Below, in pieces: positions 42,794-54,395 of a stretch of 64,000 bases of DNA. The stretch lies in the NCBI GenBank assembly GCA_963576735.1, contig OY755172.1:3038001-3102000 (forward strand), given 5' to 3'. Position numbers and translations under genes: made by a program. Numbering within the stretch: position 1 is the stretch's first letter; each line of letters starts with the position of its first letter. Below the pieces are notes generated by a model that saw only the letters and a list, made by a program, of their open reading frames with translations, searched no databases and had not been told where the DNA came from. This DNA is from Bedellia somnulentella (taxonomy: Eukaryota; Arthropoda; Insecta; Lepidoptera; Bedelliidae).

Positions 42794-42812
42794 AGCCACT
42801 TTTGGAACTAAA
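42794..42812 (-). repeat. Rep-A repeat, right part after the BEL/Pao element
   Basis: AGCCACTTTTGGAACT resumes the Rep-A sequence broken at 29257; similarity fades soon after. Confidence 0.8.
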
Positions 42813-43177
42813 GTATTCATAAAAAAAGAAAAGTTTTGCAAGAAATCTTCACACATGGAAGGATTTACTTCTAGAGTAATTACATTGCTGTTGGGAAGTT
42901 TCGTTCAGCCAGTAGTCCGTTAAAATGTGATATTTTAAAGTCATAACCATAGTTCAGGTTGGTTTTATGTTTCATCACAAATCATTATTTCGTGTGTACC
43001 TAAACCACCGCACGTCCGGCCAGTACATGTTTTCCAGAGTCATCACAAATCGTGTGTCACGTAGATTTGATGACTTCCAGCCTCCCTAATAAGCCGGTTT
43101 CCGAAAAGGCTTTGGTACCATAGCACACATTCAGACACCATCCACAGGAGACCGAGGAGTTTAATCTGCCACTGTGC
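42813..43177. other. Unclassified repeat-like stretch
   Basis: No gene. From about 43000 (CGCACGTCCGGCCAGTACAT) it may already be a decayed 5' part of the RTE fragment that follows. Confidence 0.35.
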
Positions 43178-43472
43178 CTAGAGCTCGTGGACTATGAAAT
43201 AGCCTTTGATTCGATGGAACGATGTACTATACTTTGCAGATATATCGAGGTGTGAAAGTGTTTGTATTAAAACGCCAATATGTCGGTCCCACTCCAGGAC
43301 CAGAACACGAATCCTATCCAGTTGCAGCGAGAAGCCAGACAGGGGAAAGTAATTTCTCCCAAAACTGTTCATTGCGGCATTGGAGATGTGTTTAAGCTTC
43401 TGGACTGGAAAGGGCTCGGTATCAACATAATCGGCGAGTACATCATGCATCTTCGATTCGCTGACTATATTG
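43178..43472 (+). mobile_element. RTE reverse transcriptase fragment
   Basis: Frames on the plus strand read YIEV..CLY, MSVPLQDQNTNPIQLQREA, then LLDWKGLGINIIGEYIMHLR and FADYIV (FADD motif with the second Asp changed to Tyr). Several stops and shifts. It is cut at the FADD block by a Rep-B copy. Confidence 0.8.
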
Positions 43473-43474
43473 TA

Positions 43475-43868
43475 CATAGATACATATACTCACACCGTGA
43501 ATTCTCTTCGGGGTAGGCAGAGACTATCGATCGCCACTTCGTATGATCCTGGCACACCTCTCTTGCTTCGTCTACATCCATCATTTTTTCAGACATGCTC
43601 CGTTATTCTTCATACTTCGGTCACCTGCCTTTTTGAGCACACTCTCAATTTGGTCCAAGTGTGTCCTCCGTGGCCGTCTTATACTTACAGAGCAATTAAA
43701 TGCAGTAGAAATGAGGTCCCTCAGAAAAGTTTGTAATGTGAGGTTATATGATCGTGTGAGGAATGACGTGATTCGTGAAAGGTGTGGTGTAAAAGATGAT
43801 ATTGTAAGGAAAACAGAAAAAGGAATGTTGAGATGGTTAGGCACATCGACAGAATGGATGATAAGTAA
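43475..43868 (+). repeat. Rep-B repeat or retroposon fragment
   Basis: Starts CATATACTCACACCGTGAAT, with GCAGAGACTATCGATCGCCA and TTTGGTCCAAGTGTGTCCTC. The later part codes for VRNDVIRERCGVKDDIVRK and KGMLRWLG, a reverse-transcriptase C-terminal tail, so Rep-B copies may derive from a retroposon 3' end. Confidence 0.6.
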
Positions 43869-43869
43869 C

Positions 43870-44475
43870 CGGTGAAAGGTATATCTCTAGGCTCTATAGA
43901 GCTGATGTCGAATGTAATGTTAGTAGACGATATTGCAGTTTTGACTCAATCCACTGAAGATTTATGTAAAATACTGAAGGACCCCAATAGATTATCTGAG
44001 AGAGTTGGTCTTAAAATTAACATGGATCAAACGAAAGTCATGTCGAATAACCATGTTATACCTATTATTGTCGAGCTTGGACCTGGGACAAACCATTCGG
44101 TTAGGTAGAGCCAACTTCGAAAATGAGGTCAACTGTCGAATCCAGCTCGATTGGGCTGCGTTCGGGAAGCTGCGCCATATCTTCAATGCGCTATAACATA
44201 GCGCGAAGAGTTGCAAAACTTAAGTAACAATGGGCAGGGCACATTGCACGCAGAACCTACAGTCTTTGGGGCTCGAAGGTTCTGGAGTAGCGGCCACGTA
44301 CCGGACGAAGCAGTGTGGGTAAGCCTCCCGCAAGGTGGACCGATGGCTTGGTCAAAGTCGCGGGAAGCCGATGGATGAAGGCAACACAGGACCGATCGTT
44401 GTAGAGAGGAGGAGGTCTTTGGGGAAAGCCTATGTCCAGCAGTGGTCGTCTATTGGCTGATGATGATGATGATGT
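43870..44475 (+). mobile_element. RTE 3' fragment (copy 2)
   Basis: Starts at a second FADD-type block (VMLVDDIAVLTQSTEDL) and runs to the CCAGCAGTGGTCGTC ... TGATGATGATGATG tail. Its last 360 bases match 1-360. Because FADD occurs both here and at 43455, two RTE pieces meet here. Confidence 0.8.
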
Positions 44476-45986
44476 ATTTCAAGTGAGGGCATTCTTTCAT
44501 AAGCGCCAAGAACATGGCAGTGACAGATGAGTTCTTATTTCGACCCCCACATGTGCCAGAGTATAATATGATTTTTGTGATATGAACTGGTAACTTTTTG
44601 ATGTAATCATAGAGTAGAGACAGGAAGCAATTTGATTTCCACCGCGTTTACCTGATGCTTCGTACTATTAGTAGCCAGTAGCTTGATTAGTTTTAAAGTT
44701 GTGAATGGTTAAATTATAGGTACTTCTTTTGTAAAATAGCGACTTGACGACAGCATGGGAGTGGGAAGACATTGTTTAATATCAAATGTGAACACCACTA
44801 GTCATCCTCCAATGTCATATAGCAATGATAAAATATTTTTATCATTGCTTTCCTGCTGGTAAGCTCTGTAGAATCAGCTTGAGGTTCATTGAGACGGTTT
44901 ACTAGATCTGTTTTTTCTTCTGCTGAAGTAGTATACTCAATATTTGCTTGTAGAATGTCACACTTTGTACATGTATCCACCATCGGGGGCTTAAATGATA
45001 GATTTAAGATGTGAAATATTTTTGAGTATATAGTCTTACAAACTTGTTCCTCCTTTGGTCGTTCTTTGCAATCCAAAGACTAAATAGTATGCATTTTCAA
45101 AGTAGTTAACAAAACTTTCTTTGATGTTTTATTACGAGCATAGTGACTTTCATACTGTGGAAATGTCAAAATATGCTCACGATCTTTTTCTAAATTTTCG
45201 TCCGGCCATTTGTTTTTAACAGTGATACCCCTTGTACTGCTTGGCTTGGCATAGTTCCAGTTATATAATCCTTTTTTTGTAGCTTGTAGAGAAACAAACT
45301 CAAAAGTGTCACCTTATATTACAGAAAAGCAGTTTTTACATACAATTTCATGTAAATATTTACCTCAATGAATATGATACGTGAAAGAGCAACTTCCTTG
45401 ATTGGTCGCACGAGTTTTTCTTTCTTTTGGTTCCTCTGGTGTTATCAAAAAAGCTGTGGAACTAAACGACTTATATCTATGATTCACCTAATCAACCAAT
45501 ATCTTTTCGGTATAAGCGCGGGTATCCCTGGGTAAAGTCATCAATGCAAAGGCGTGAGACGACTTAATCCCTTGTTAACGTTCAATTGTAACTGAATGCA
45601 AGGAACTAAATGATGTTATGTCTTTATTTTGTTAAGTTAACAAAGATGTAACAAATGTTGATCCCAAAATGATATGAAGTGTTTAGGAACTATACTAGTT
45701 GTACCATTTTATTCGTGTTTAAGTACAATAATATCCTTAATGACATGGGAATGCAACGATGTAGCTCCACTTATCCCATTTTAATCAGAAAAATTGCTAG
45801 TATAAATACTCTTAACCCAATAATAGCTCCAATTATGCCTTTAGATGGTTTTAAAAATCCATGAAGGAGGTCAGATAGAATTATGTCCTTTTGATATGTT
45901 ATGTAACTCGGTGCGCTGATCACGATGGTTTAATAAAAACAAAAGGGATTAAGTCGAGTTAATCCCTTTTTTACTGGAGGCACTGA
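44476..45986 (-). mobile_element. Unnamed DNA transposon 'X', copy 2
   Basis: The minus strand starts at the TCAGTGCCTCCAGTAAAAAAG terminus (45986). At 45250-45130 it reads ESHYARNKTSKK, and at 45076-44798 an open piece continues IYSKIFHILNLSFKPPMVDT and CTKCDILQANIE, with a short acidic end. This Cys-x2-Cys block after FNLSFKPP belongs to a large insect transposon-protein family that I cannot name safely. Stops break the gene. Copy 1 is at 361-2632. Confidence 0.65.
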
Positions 45987-47133
45987 AATTAGGTAATTAT
46001 AGATTTGGTAGATTTTTAATTGAGTTCTGAAAACACTTTTAGACATTTTGTTGGTTATAATTTCCTACTACAAAGTGAAGAATAGTAAATCAAATGTTTT
46101 ATTATCCCTAATTTAAGACGTTATTTATAAATCTACAGTTTCAAGCAAAAAAAGTACAATGGTTTCAAGTTATTATCATTTGAAAGTTCGACGTGGTGCA
46201 TTCAGGTTATAAATAACATATTCAACATCTGTTTTTGTGCTTCGTGCATCGTATTCATAGAGTAAAGTAGACGTGCGCAGAATGTGTCACTGAAGTGAAA
46301 AGAAAGATATATATCAGTTGGGGGCACTGAAGTATATCTTTCATTTAGTTCACTAGTTCATTTAGTTCAGTACACAACGAGTCATTGAATTGATCACTCA
46401 TTGAAGCAAGTATGTGAACTATGATATTGATGAATTGATAAGATTCCGTGCAAAAACTACAATAATAATAAATAATAATACAAATAAATCATAAAAAATA
46501 TATATTATGAGATGAATAAGAGAAACAGTTATTTATATAATTTGGATTTTTCAGTTTGTTTAGTTGTAGTCATTCATAACTAAGTTGGCTTAGTGGTAGC
46601 TTCACTCTAGATAAATATAAATAGTATAACATAATAGATTGAATGTAAGCTCGAACAAAGACAATTAAATAACTATTAGAACTTTTTAAATTCTCAAACA
46701 AAACATGATCAACGTTATATGTAATAAAATCTCAAGCTAAACTAAGACATATTACACTGAAATACGATGTATAATTGCGTGCTTGGTTAAGCACTGGGGG
46801 GCTGAGCCGTTGCCGCGCATTCGTTCATACTCACTCACTGTCGTACTTCGCAGTTCGTTTCATTCTTTACTTCAATGAAACTCGTTCTTTTCGTGAACTA
46901 AATGAACTAAAGACACAGTCGAAAGATTAGTGAACTAGAGATATATTAGTTCACTTCAGGTGAAGTACTTCGTTTTAGTCGTTCATTCGTGAACTGCCCA
47001 AGTCTAGAGTAAAGTAATACACTGATCGTATTAATACACCAACAACTCCATCTCCAGTAGCAGAGTTAAATGGAAACTATTACAGGAAAATTATTTAGAC
47101 TAAAATAAATAATTATAGTTATAAGCTCTCAAA
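45987..47133. other. Upstream region of the C1orf131-like gene with opposed repeats
   Basis: Stretches rich in GTGAACTA and TAGTTCACT occur at 46330-46400 and, in both orientations, at 46880-46990. They look like parts of an inverted repeat. The gene's promoter lies near the right end; no core element was assigned. Confidence 0.4.
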
Positions 47134-48716
47134 ATGTCAAAAATAATTACGAAAGCAGCTTTAGCATTAAAACAGGATGAAGATAATGTTCAAGTTGTTA
47201 AATTTGAGTCCTACAAACGCAAAAAAGTCAACAAAACGGAGCAGGTCCAACAAGAGCAATATCGAGGTAGACAAACTTATAATAAGAGAGATCTGGACCT
47301 GAAGACTATAAAACATGAGGTTGTCAAATTTGGGATGTCTGGGTTTGATCCTACCAAAAAAGAAGAAGCTAGAATTGCCCTGGCTGTCAGTTTGGGTAAG
47401 TCGTTTTTTGATTTTCTTGCAATCGTACAAAGAATGTGGTATTATAGGCAAAACATGAATTTGCAATCATCCAAATCTAAACAAAATTAGTAGAGTTCAT
47501 TTAGTTAACCATGTGTGGCATATTGACACTCACAGCTATAAATTCCAGGAAGTGGTAGCCAATTAATTGTAATTGGAAATTCCTCAGTCACTTGGATATT
47601 GAGTAAGGAAAAGATGGTAAAATAAAATTTGTTGGTGCCCAAGCGCATCACCCAAAACAATCTTAAATTGGCTAGTGCTATTCTTAGCCAACACTACACA
47701 GCATTATATACATATATATTTATTTATCTGAAGTCTAATATATGGTGTTGTGATTTTTAGGTGCTATTCCACCCAAAAAAGAGTACATGAACTACAAAGA
47801 ACTGATGCAGAAGAGGAAAGAAGAAAAGCAAAAGACACTAGAAGAGAAGCAGCTCATGATGTCAAAGAGTGTTCTTCAAACTGCTAATAAACCAAAGCAT
47901 AAGAAAATTAGTGTGGGAAATGATGTGGGACATTTACTTAGTAGTTATGGAAAGGTAATAATTTTCTTTAACCATATGGCCCTCAGATTGCACAAAATAC
48001 ATGCATTGTAAATGTTTACTTGCCCGGAACACATTATCTATTTGGTCCAAATGTGTTCTCGTAGGTCGTACATGACCTTCACATTCCACATAAGCTTTAT
48101 AGGTCTCTCTCACCAATTTACTTGGATTAAAATTGCAAAAGTAGCTAAAGAATCATTACTTTGTATGATTTTATTTTGTTCTCTTACTGTTATTTCTGTT
48201 TGCACCAGAGATGTGTTTGTAAAGTACCAATAGAATGACTTTATTTATCAATGCTGGGCAAAGTAAGGTAAATGTGTGTGCGTGCATTCAATGTGTTTTT
48301 AAACACACTATCTTGCACATCTCTGGTAGTATTAAAATTACATTTTAATTTGTATTAATTACAATATGAATTCTCTATCTATCTCTGGAAGTATTGTACA
48401 TACACTTACCTGGTGGCCTAGCATAAGCGTTATTTTATTGTTACTCTGTCGGTTGGAATGAAATAAAATTATACAATACTATGTAAGCGCGAAAGAAATG
48501 GCTGTTTTATACCACACATTATATAGTTAAAAGGTCATTCATGCTAGTCATGCTGGTTGAGCCACATGTTATACAAAGTACTTTCTAAGCATTAACATTT
48601 ACAACAATTAGGTGTGAAATGATAAACAAATTATGAAGTTTTATTTTTGTTTACAGGTACAAAAGAAGAATTTAAAGAAAGATGATACATCAAATAAGAA
48701 GAAACGTAGAAAATAA
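47134..48716 (+). CDS. C1orf131: C1orf131-like protein (DUF4602), ribosome assembly
   Basis: Three exons, 47134-47395, 47761-47954 and 48657-48716, with GTAAGT/TTTTAG and GTAATA/TTACAG sites and matching phases; 171 aa. The conserved core is HEVVKFGMSGFD (residues about 69-80), then RIALAVSLGA and PPKKEYMNYKELMQKRKEEK, which corresponds to the C1orf131 block with a Phe-Gly-Ile-Thr-Gly motif followed by the invariant Pro-Pro-Lys and Tyr-Asn-Tyr-Lys. The rest is lysine-rich coil, ending KKKRRK, a likely nucleolar signal. The human protein is a component of the small-subunit processome in the nucleolus; the same role is inferred here. Intron 1 holds a Rep-A copy. A start further upstream is unlikely because no ATG precedes in frame. 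Confidence 0.85.
47515..47705 (-). repeat. Rep-A interspersed repeat in intron 1
   Basis: ACACTCACAGCTATAAATTC to GCTATTCTTAGCCAACACTA, diverged. Confidence 0.7.
48020..48115 (+). repeat. Rep-B fragment in intron 2
   Basis: TTTGGTCCAAATGTGTTCTCGTAGGTCGT matches the middle of Rep-B. Confidence 0.5.
48410..48565 (+). repeat. Rep-C interspersed repeat
   Basis: ACTATGTAAGCGCGAAAGAA, ATGGCTGTTTTATACCACAC, then CATGCTAGTCATGCTGG resemble the better copies at 57735 and 61835. Confidence 0.5.
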
Positions 48717-48800
48717 AGTGTTTGTAGAACATTGAGTTTGTTTTAATTAACTTTAGATTCTGCATAGAGAATATTAGATTTAACCGCAGTTGTTTGGAAG

Positions 48801-48806
48801 AATAAA
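48801..48806 (+). promoter_or_regulatory. Polyadenylation signal of the C1orf131-like gene
   Basis: AATAAA 85 bases after the stop codon. Confidence 0.6.
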
Positions 48807-49574
48807 TCTGCAATCTCAGCCACTTCCACTTCATCGCTAATCAAAATTTTAAACTGTAGATGATAATCATTGCCATCTTAGTTATACGGTAGTAGACATC
48901 CAAAGATGAAAATTTTCCCAAGGATGTTTCACAACTGTCACCCATTGGCCTCCCATAACAAAGTTTGTCAATTTATCACGTAGGAGGCCTACCCCTGCCC
49001 ATGCCGCGTCGCCCCGTATGTGGCTGCCACTCTAGAACCTTAAAGCATGATAGCACAAAATATGAAGAAGAATGAAGCATGAAGCCCGGCTTTGACACTT
49101 AAGATTCGCAACTATTTGGTATTACTGCAATGTTCAAAAGCGAGTTTTTTGACATAGCGTCCATTCTTCATACATAATAAATAAGTTGTTTTGACATTAT
49201 TTAATTTGGGGGAGTAGATAATTTTGCTTTTTGTACGATTACTCTTTCATATAGTTTAGAGGTGTCCTCACGATGTTTCCCTTGAAAGGGTTGGCCAGAA
49301 GTTTCTGCATAGGAAATACTTTAGCCACTTTTGGAATTTTAGTAAGGAAATGATTGAAAAATTATGAAGTTTGTGATACATATTATGAGTACAAAGGTCA
49401 AATTGGTTAAAGTCTTGATTGGAAAAATCTTGAATCTGACTTTACCAACCACTAAGATTACAAAATATTATTTAGCTTTAATCAACCGAAAAGGAAATTC
49501 TTTGTAAGGTTGTAAATGATAAAACAACATGTATCATAGATTTTTATTGACAATATCCTGGTTTACTTGTACAT
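48807..49574. other. Spacer with a Rep-A fragment
   Basis: No gene. 49268-49345 (CCTTGAAAGGGTTGGCCAGA ... CCACTTTTGGAATTTTAGT) is a diverged, reversed Rep-A piece. Confidence 0.5.
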
Positions 49575-49790
49575 AGTACTACATATATATATAAAAGAAA
49601 GTGGTGTTAGTTACACTATTTATAACTCGAGAACCGATATGGCTGAAAATAGTTGGAGAGGTGAAAATGAGGGGAAAATAGCTTAGAACCAGGAAAAGGA
49701 CTCATATATATATCATCACGCTAAATATCGTAAGGGGTAAGCAGTAAAAAATGTTTAAAGCCATCCGTGCGAAGCTGGGTCAGCCACTAG
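49575..49790 (+). mobile_element. Short Helitron
   Basis: Ends CCGTGCGAAGCTGGGTCAGC then CACTAG|T, the same 3' end as the long copies at 13009 and 52602. The interior (AGTGGTGTTAGTTACACTAT) differs. The 5' edge is approximate. Confidence 0.6.
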
Positions 49791-49909
49791 TTGACTAGTA
49801 TAATTATAAATATGCCGGGAATGTGGCAAATACTGGTGTGGCAATCTCTCTGATCTACATGTGCCCTCCGAGCTCGACCTATTCTGACTTACCAATGTTC
49901 TACTATTAT

Positions 49910-51631
49910 ACGAGGGGCATGCCAAAAGAAACTAGATACTCAAAAATTACAAAAAAATATTCTTTATTACAAGTATTGATCTTTTCAAAGTATTCACCCT
50001 GAGCACGTTTACACTTTTCCATACGTCTGAACCAATTGAAAAATACCTGTGCCCACTCTTCTTTAGATACCTCAGAAATCTCGAAATTATAGGCAACCAG
50101 CGCATCTTCTTTGCTTTCAAACCTCTTCCCCTTTAGTTTTTCTTTGATTTTTGGAAACAAGTAAAAATCACAAGGCGCTGGGTCAGGGGAATATGGCAGC
50201 TGAGGGAGAATTGACACATTTTTCGAGTTGAAACCGTCTAGTGTTCTGGCAGAGGCAGGCACCAGGCAGTGTCGTGGTGCCAGAGAAGGTGCCGGATTCC
50301 TGACTTCGGTCGCTTGCCACACCAAGCTGATATTACTGTTGGAGCACAAACTGTCACATACTATTCGGAGTTCATCGTTTTTAGGGTTCCGTAGCCAAAT
50401 GGCAAAAACGGGACCCTTATAGATTCGTCATGTCTGTCCGTCCGTCCGTCCGTATGTCACAGCCAGTTTATTCCGAAACTATAAGAACTACATTATAGAA
50501 AATTGGTGCGTAGATGTATTCTGTAAACCGCATTAAGATTATAAATAAAATCTGAAAAAAAACCAAAATTTTTAGGGTTCCCCTTACATAGAACTGAAAC
50601 TCAAAAATTTTTTTTTCATCAAACCTATACGTGTGGGGTATCTATCAAAAGGTATTTGAAAATGATGTTGAGGTTTCTTATATCATTTTTTTCAAAACTG
50701 AATAGTTTGCGCGAGAGACTTTTTCAAAGTGGTAAAATGTGTGTCCCCCCCCCGTAACTTCTAAAGTATGGGCATGATAAAACTGAAAAAAATATATGAT
50801 GTGTATTACTATACAAACTACTAACGAAAATTGGTTTGAATGAGATCTAGCCCGTAGTTCTATTTTTAAACGTCATAAATCAAATTACTTACCTAATTTG
50901 GCTCCTATGATTTTCACACAAACGGGATTTTCTATATATATGATAGTACGGAACCCTTAGTGCGCGATCCGACTCGCACTTGGCCGGTTTTTTCATTCTC
51001 TAGCACAAAAGTAGCAATATGACCCATTTTGCAGAAAAACGAGGCGACCATTTGTTTCTGTGTGCTTCGTGCACGGCGACATTTCGTTGGAGTTGGCTCG
51101 TCTTCAAAGCACTATACAGTCGACTGTCGCTTTGATTCGGGATCATAGTTATATAACCATTTTTCGTCACCAGTCAGTATATCATATACGTTTTTTTTTC
51201 TCGCCTCTGTTAAATTTATTTATCACGAATAGGCACCAATCCACAATCCACCCGACGGTCTTTCTGCTCATCGGTAAGTTTGTGCGGCACCCATCTCGAA
51301 CAACGTTTACGGAGAGAAAGGTGGTCGTGAATTATGGTTTGCGTTGCTGCTGATCCAATTCCTAGTTCTTATTCTAGCTCTACTATGTAATTCGTCGGTT
51401 TTCGCGAATAAGTTTTTCGACTGCACGAACGCTTTCTTGCGTGACCGCGGTTGGCGGCCGTCCTGTCTTCGCTTCATCTTCGAGACATCCCCATCCTCTT
51501 TTAAATTCAGCAAACCAATTGAATACTGTGGCTCGGGAACAAGCAGACTCACCAAAAGTAGGAGCCAAAAGTTCAAAACATTCTTGAGGCTTTAAAAAAG
51601 AGTATATAACTTCTATTGGCATGCCACTCGT
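49910..51631 (-). mobile_element. mariner transposon, split and inactive
   Basis: Inverted ends ACGAGGGGCATGCCAAAAGAA (49910) and, on the other strand, ACGAGTGGCATGCCAATAGAA (51631). The transposase is read on the minus strand. The helix-turn-helix end (51622-51383) has FLKPQECFELLAPTFGES and ATVFNWFAEFKRG. The middle (about 51200-51000) has TGDEKWLYNYDPESK, which carries the first catalytic Asp. The C-terminal part (50349-49906) has LPYSPDPAPCDFYLFPKIKE, with the last Asp. A 620-bp repeat divides middle from end, and there are stops and shifts. Confidence 0.85.
50372..50992. mobile_element. Insertion inside mariner
   Basis: Starts CGTTTTTAGGGTTCCGTAGC, contains GTCTGTCCGTCCGTCCGTCC, ends GACTCGCACTTGGCCGGTTTT. 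This is a common lepidopteran repeat. TTCAT flanks both sides, a likely 4-5-bp duplication. No coding capacity. Confidence 0.7.
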
Positions 51632-51639
51632 CTTAGAAT

Positions 51640-52197
51640 AATAATCCTATTTACTAGTGTGAGTAGTATGTAGGTGTCTGAAGTGTGAAAAATTAAAAGA
51701 CAAGTGGCGATTTAAAGCTCACTGGTTCCCAATGGGAACTAATGCCGTGAGTATATGTATATGTTATTATTACTACATAAAGAAGTGGTTTTGAATAAAA
51801 CATTAACTAGAATATTCGAAGAAATTGGTCAACTCTACTAGAATACTCATGTATGTGTGAACGTCCTGGTTCCTCATAAGCTTAATCTTGCTTTACTCGG
51901 GCTCAACCTAAGTTAGTATTTTTCAACAAAGCGTAATATGAATATGATGTTCGAACAATCTGAAACAAATCAAAACAATTAGTCAATAAGTTAGTATCTA
52001 CTAATAAGAACCAAGCCCAAATTTTTGGAGTGAAATAACATACCCGCCATCTTGGATTCAGACACGTCGCATACATTACCTGTACGCATTGTCATCCACA
52101 TCCAAACAAAACGTAGTACTACAAGATTTCTACGTCAAAAGTAAAATCTTAAATTCCATCCATACCAAAGCCATTATATACATATACCCCATTTCTA
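51640..52197. other. Non-coding spacer
   Basis: A reversed Rep-B end (GGTTCCCAATGGGAACTAAT, CCGTGAGTATATGTATATG) lies at about 51720-51765. Nothing else recognised. Confidence 0.45.
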
Positions 52198-52575
52198 CCC
52201 GTGATAGCCCACCCAGTCACTGGGTAGAACACTCGGTTATCGTGCAAACAACTAGTGTTCAAATCCTGGGTCGGGCCTACACCAATTTGTCTTTTCTAAA
52301 GACATATGTGTGGTTAATTTATCATGGTTGTTAACGGTGAGTGAAAACATCGTGAGGAAACCCACATGACTGAGTTGTACTTAGTCATGTGACAGTGTAT
52401 TCGTACAAAACGGCGATAGGCCTGCCCCCTATCACGTGAGTACACTGTCCATGCAAAACGTGGGTACTCTGAACACCAGGTGACAAATCACGTGATGTTT
52501 AGAAGTATTAGTACCTCTGCCAACCCCTTCGGGGATATTCAGCGTGAACGTTTATGTTGTGTTTATGTTATGTAT
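52198..52575 (+). mobile_element. tRNA-derived SINE, copy 4
   Basis: Full body as at 16041, with about 8 extra bases (ACCCAGTC) inside the A-box region that would disrupt the pol III promoter. Confidence 0.85.
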
Positions 52576-52601
52576 TATAAAAGTAAATCTTTATATTATA
52601 T

Positions 52602-53531
52602 ACTAGTGGATCGGCCCAGCTTCGCACGGGTAGCGTTGTTTTTTTAAATATCTGAGGTTTCTTTCTTCAGTCACTCACTGCTCAAGCATTGTGAAATTCA
52701 GCGCAATGTTTTCAATTTATTAAATTTAAAGCACTCCCTAAACAGTGTAGTTTGGTGATTTTGAATGCGCTTTAATGAACGGTTCAGTATTTCCGTTTAA
52801 TAGCAAATTTTGGAATAAAACGCTTGAAGTATTTATAACAATCTAAAAAATAAATCATTACGTGATGTAGGATGCAACTACTGGCGCCAACTAGTATGTT
52901 ATATGTAAATTAGTAAAGATTTGGTTTTGGTCACGGGCGCGATGGCTTATTATATGTATAATTTCGGTGTTTCTCTAACGATTTCTATGATTCTTTTTTT
53001 ATTGAATAGGTAATAATGTTACCTTTTTTAAATTAGGGATGAGTGAGAGGTTTACAAACGTAAGAGTAAACAAATATAATCAGAATGTTCCGAACTGCTA
53101 AGCTATCAGGAATTACACTCGATATTGTGAGTCTACCGTAAAAGATAGACATAAACTGTTGAGAATTTTTTTTTAGATAATTTTATGAGGAATATTTCCG
53201 TCATACATGATTTCGATGTAAGTTTAAGCATTAAGGCTGCACACGCGACGGAAGCTTAAAAAATGGAGTAACTTCTCCCGTTTTCCCAAAATTTCCCGAA
53301 ATGCCCCTTTATTACTCGAGAGTATGACGAATAATTGTACCAAGTTTCGTTAAAATCCGTCGAATAGTTTTTGTTTCCATAAGGAACATACAAACCGACA
53401 GACAGACAGACAAAAATTTTACTGATTGCATTTTCGGCATCAGTATCGATCCCTAATCACCACCTGATAGTTATTTTGAAAATATATTTCATGTACAGAA
53501 TTGACCTCTACAGATTTATTATAAGTATAGA
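52602..53531 (-). mobile_element. Non-autonomous Helitron, long copy 2
   Basis: TCTATACTTATAATAAATCT at the 5' end (preceded by A) and CTAG|T at the 3' end on the minus strand: the A|T insertion of Helitrons. High similarity with 13009-13942 over the full length; the internal (GACA)n run is shorter here. Confidence 0.85.
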
Positions 53532-53693
53532 TAATATACTTTGCCATTCCATAGAGCTATTTATTTTTGCAGGGTAAGCTCGAATGGCATTTTGAAGTAC
53601 ATAATACTTTATTTTTAAAACACGACATCTTGCTGTAGAACAGTTTTTATTGCAAAGGCACTTCTTAAACCCCTGGCCGGTTCCAGTGGATTG

Positions 53694-54395
53694 CTAGGTG
53701 GCAACTGACCGTAGTGCAATCTCGGTACTCGCATCAAGAAGAACTCTTGGACACACATTAATCTGAGATCGAGCATATAATTGTTTTAATATACCATTCT
53801 TGGTATCAATCTGATAGAGTTCATCATCGGTTTTAGTCAAAACTACACCAATAATGTTACTTGCATCACCTCGGAACTGCAATTCGTACTGAAGCGCCAA
53901 TAGGTACAGGAGCCAACTTCTTTTCACTTAATTTCAGCATTTTTTCGGCTTGTTTGTTGTAGGTTTTTCTTAGCATTTTGACGATTATCTATTTCTTTAT
54001 CTTTTTTTGAACATATTTGACACAAAACTTTAGATCCAAATCCTTCATCGGGTGATTCTTCAGCAACAGCGCAAATAGCGTGGATTGTACATCCACATTC
54101 TCTACATGTATGAGCTCCTGTAGTTTCCTGTGAACAGACGCTGCATTGGAGGGTGCAATTTGGAGGTTGCGTGTTTGTTTCGGGTTGATCTAAAACGTCT
54201 TCAACATTTTGCGTGAAATCATTGGGTAATTGTAGACCAACTTTTACTTTACATCCAAAAAGAGCCTCATACGGAGATTGCTTGATACCAGCATGAAAAG
54301 CTCTGTTTTTCATCAGTTGGACAAATCTCAAACCCTCACTCCAATGTGAATTATCATTATCTTACATCCACGTGGTCAGCATATCGCGCCGGATC
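53694..54395 (-). pseudogene. KRBA2/Ginger-like integrase C-terminus
   Basis: The minus strand reads DMLTTWM, a stop, then DNDNSHWSEGLRFVQLMKNR and HAGIKQSPYEALFGCKVKVG, the end of an integrase core. A Cys/His finger follows: CSVCSQETTGAHTCRECGC, TIHAICAV and CQICSKK. In another frame (53927-53694) comes the C-terminal domain (GVVLTKTDDELYQI, LKQLYARSQINVCP, STEIALRS). This order matches the integrase-type proteins related to KRBA2 that derive from Ginger-like DNA transposons or LTR-type integrases. A stop near 54361 and a shift near 53926 make it a relic. The catalytic core is missing. Confidence 0.75.

Noticed and set aside
51060..51595. Plus-strand frames at the mariner locus
   Set aside because: They are the antisense of the transposase, which reads on the minus strand.
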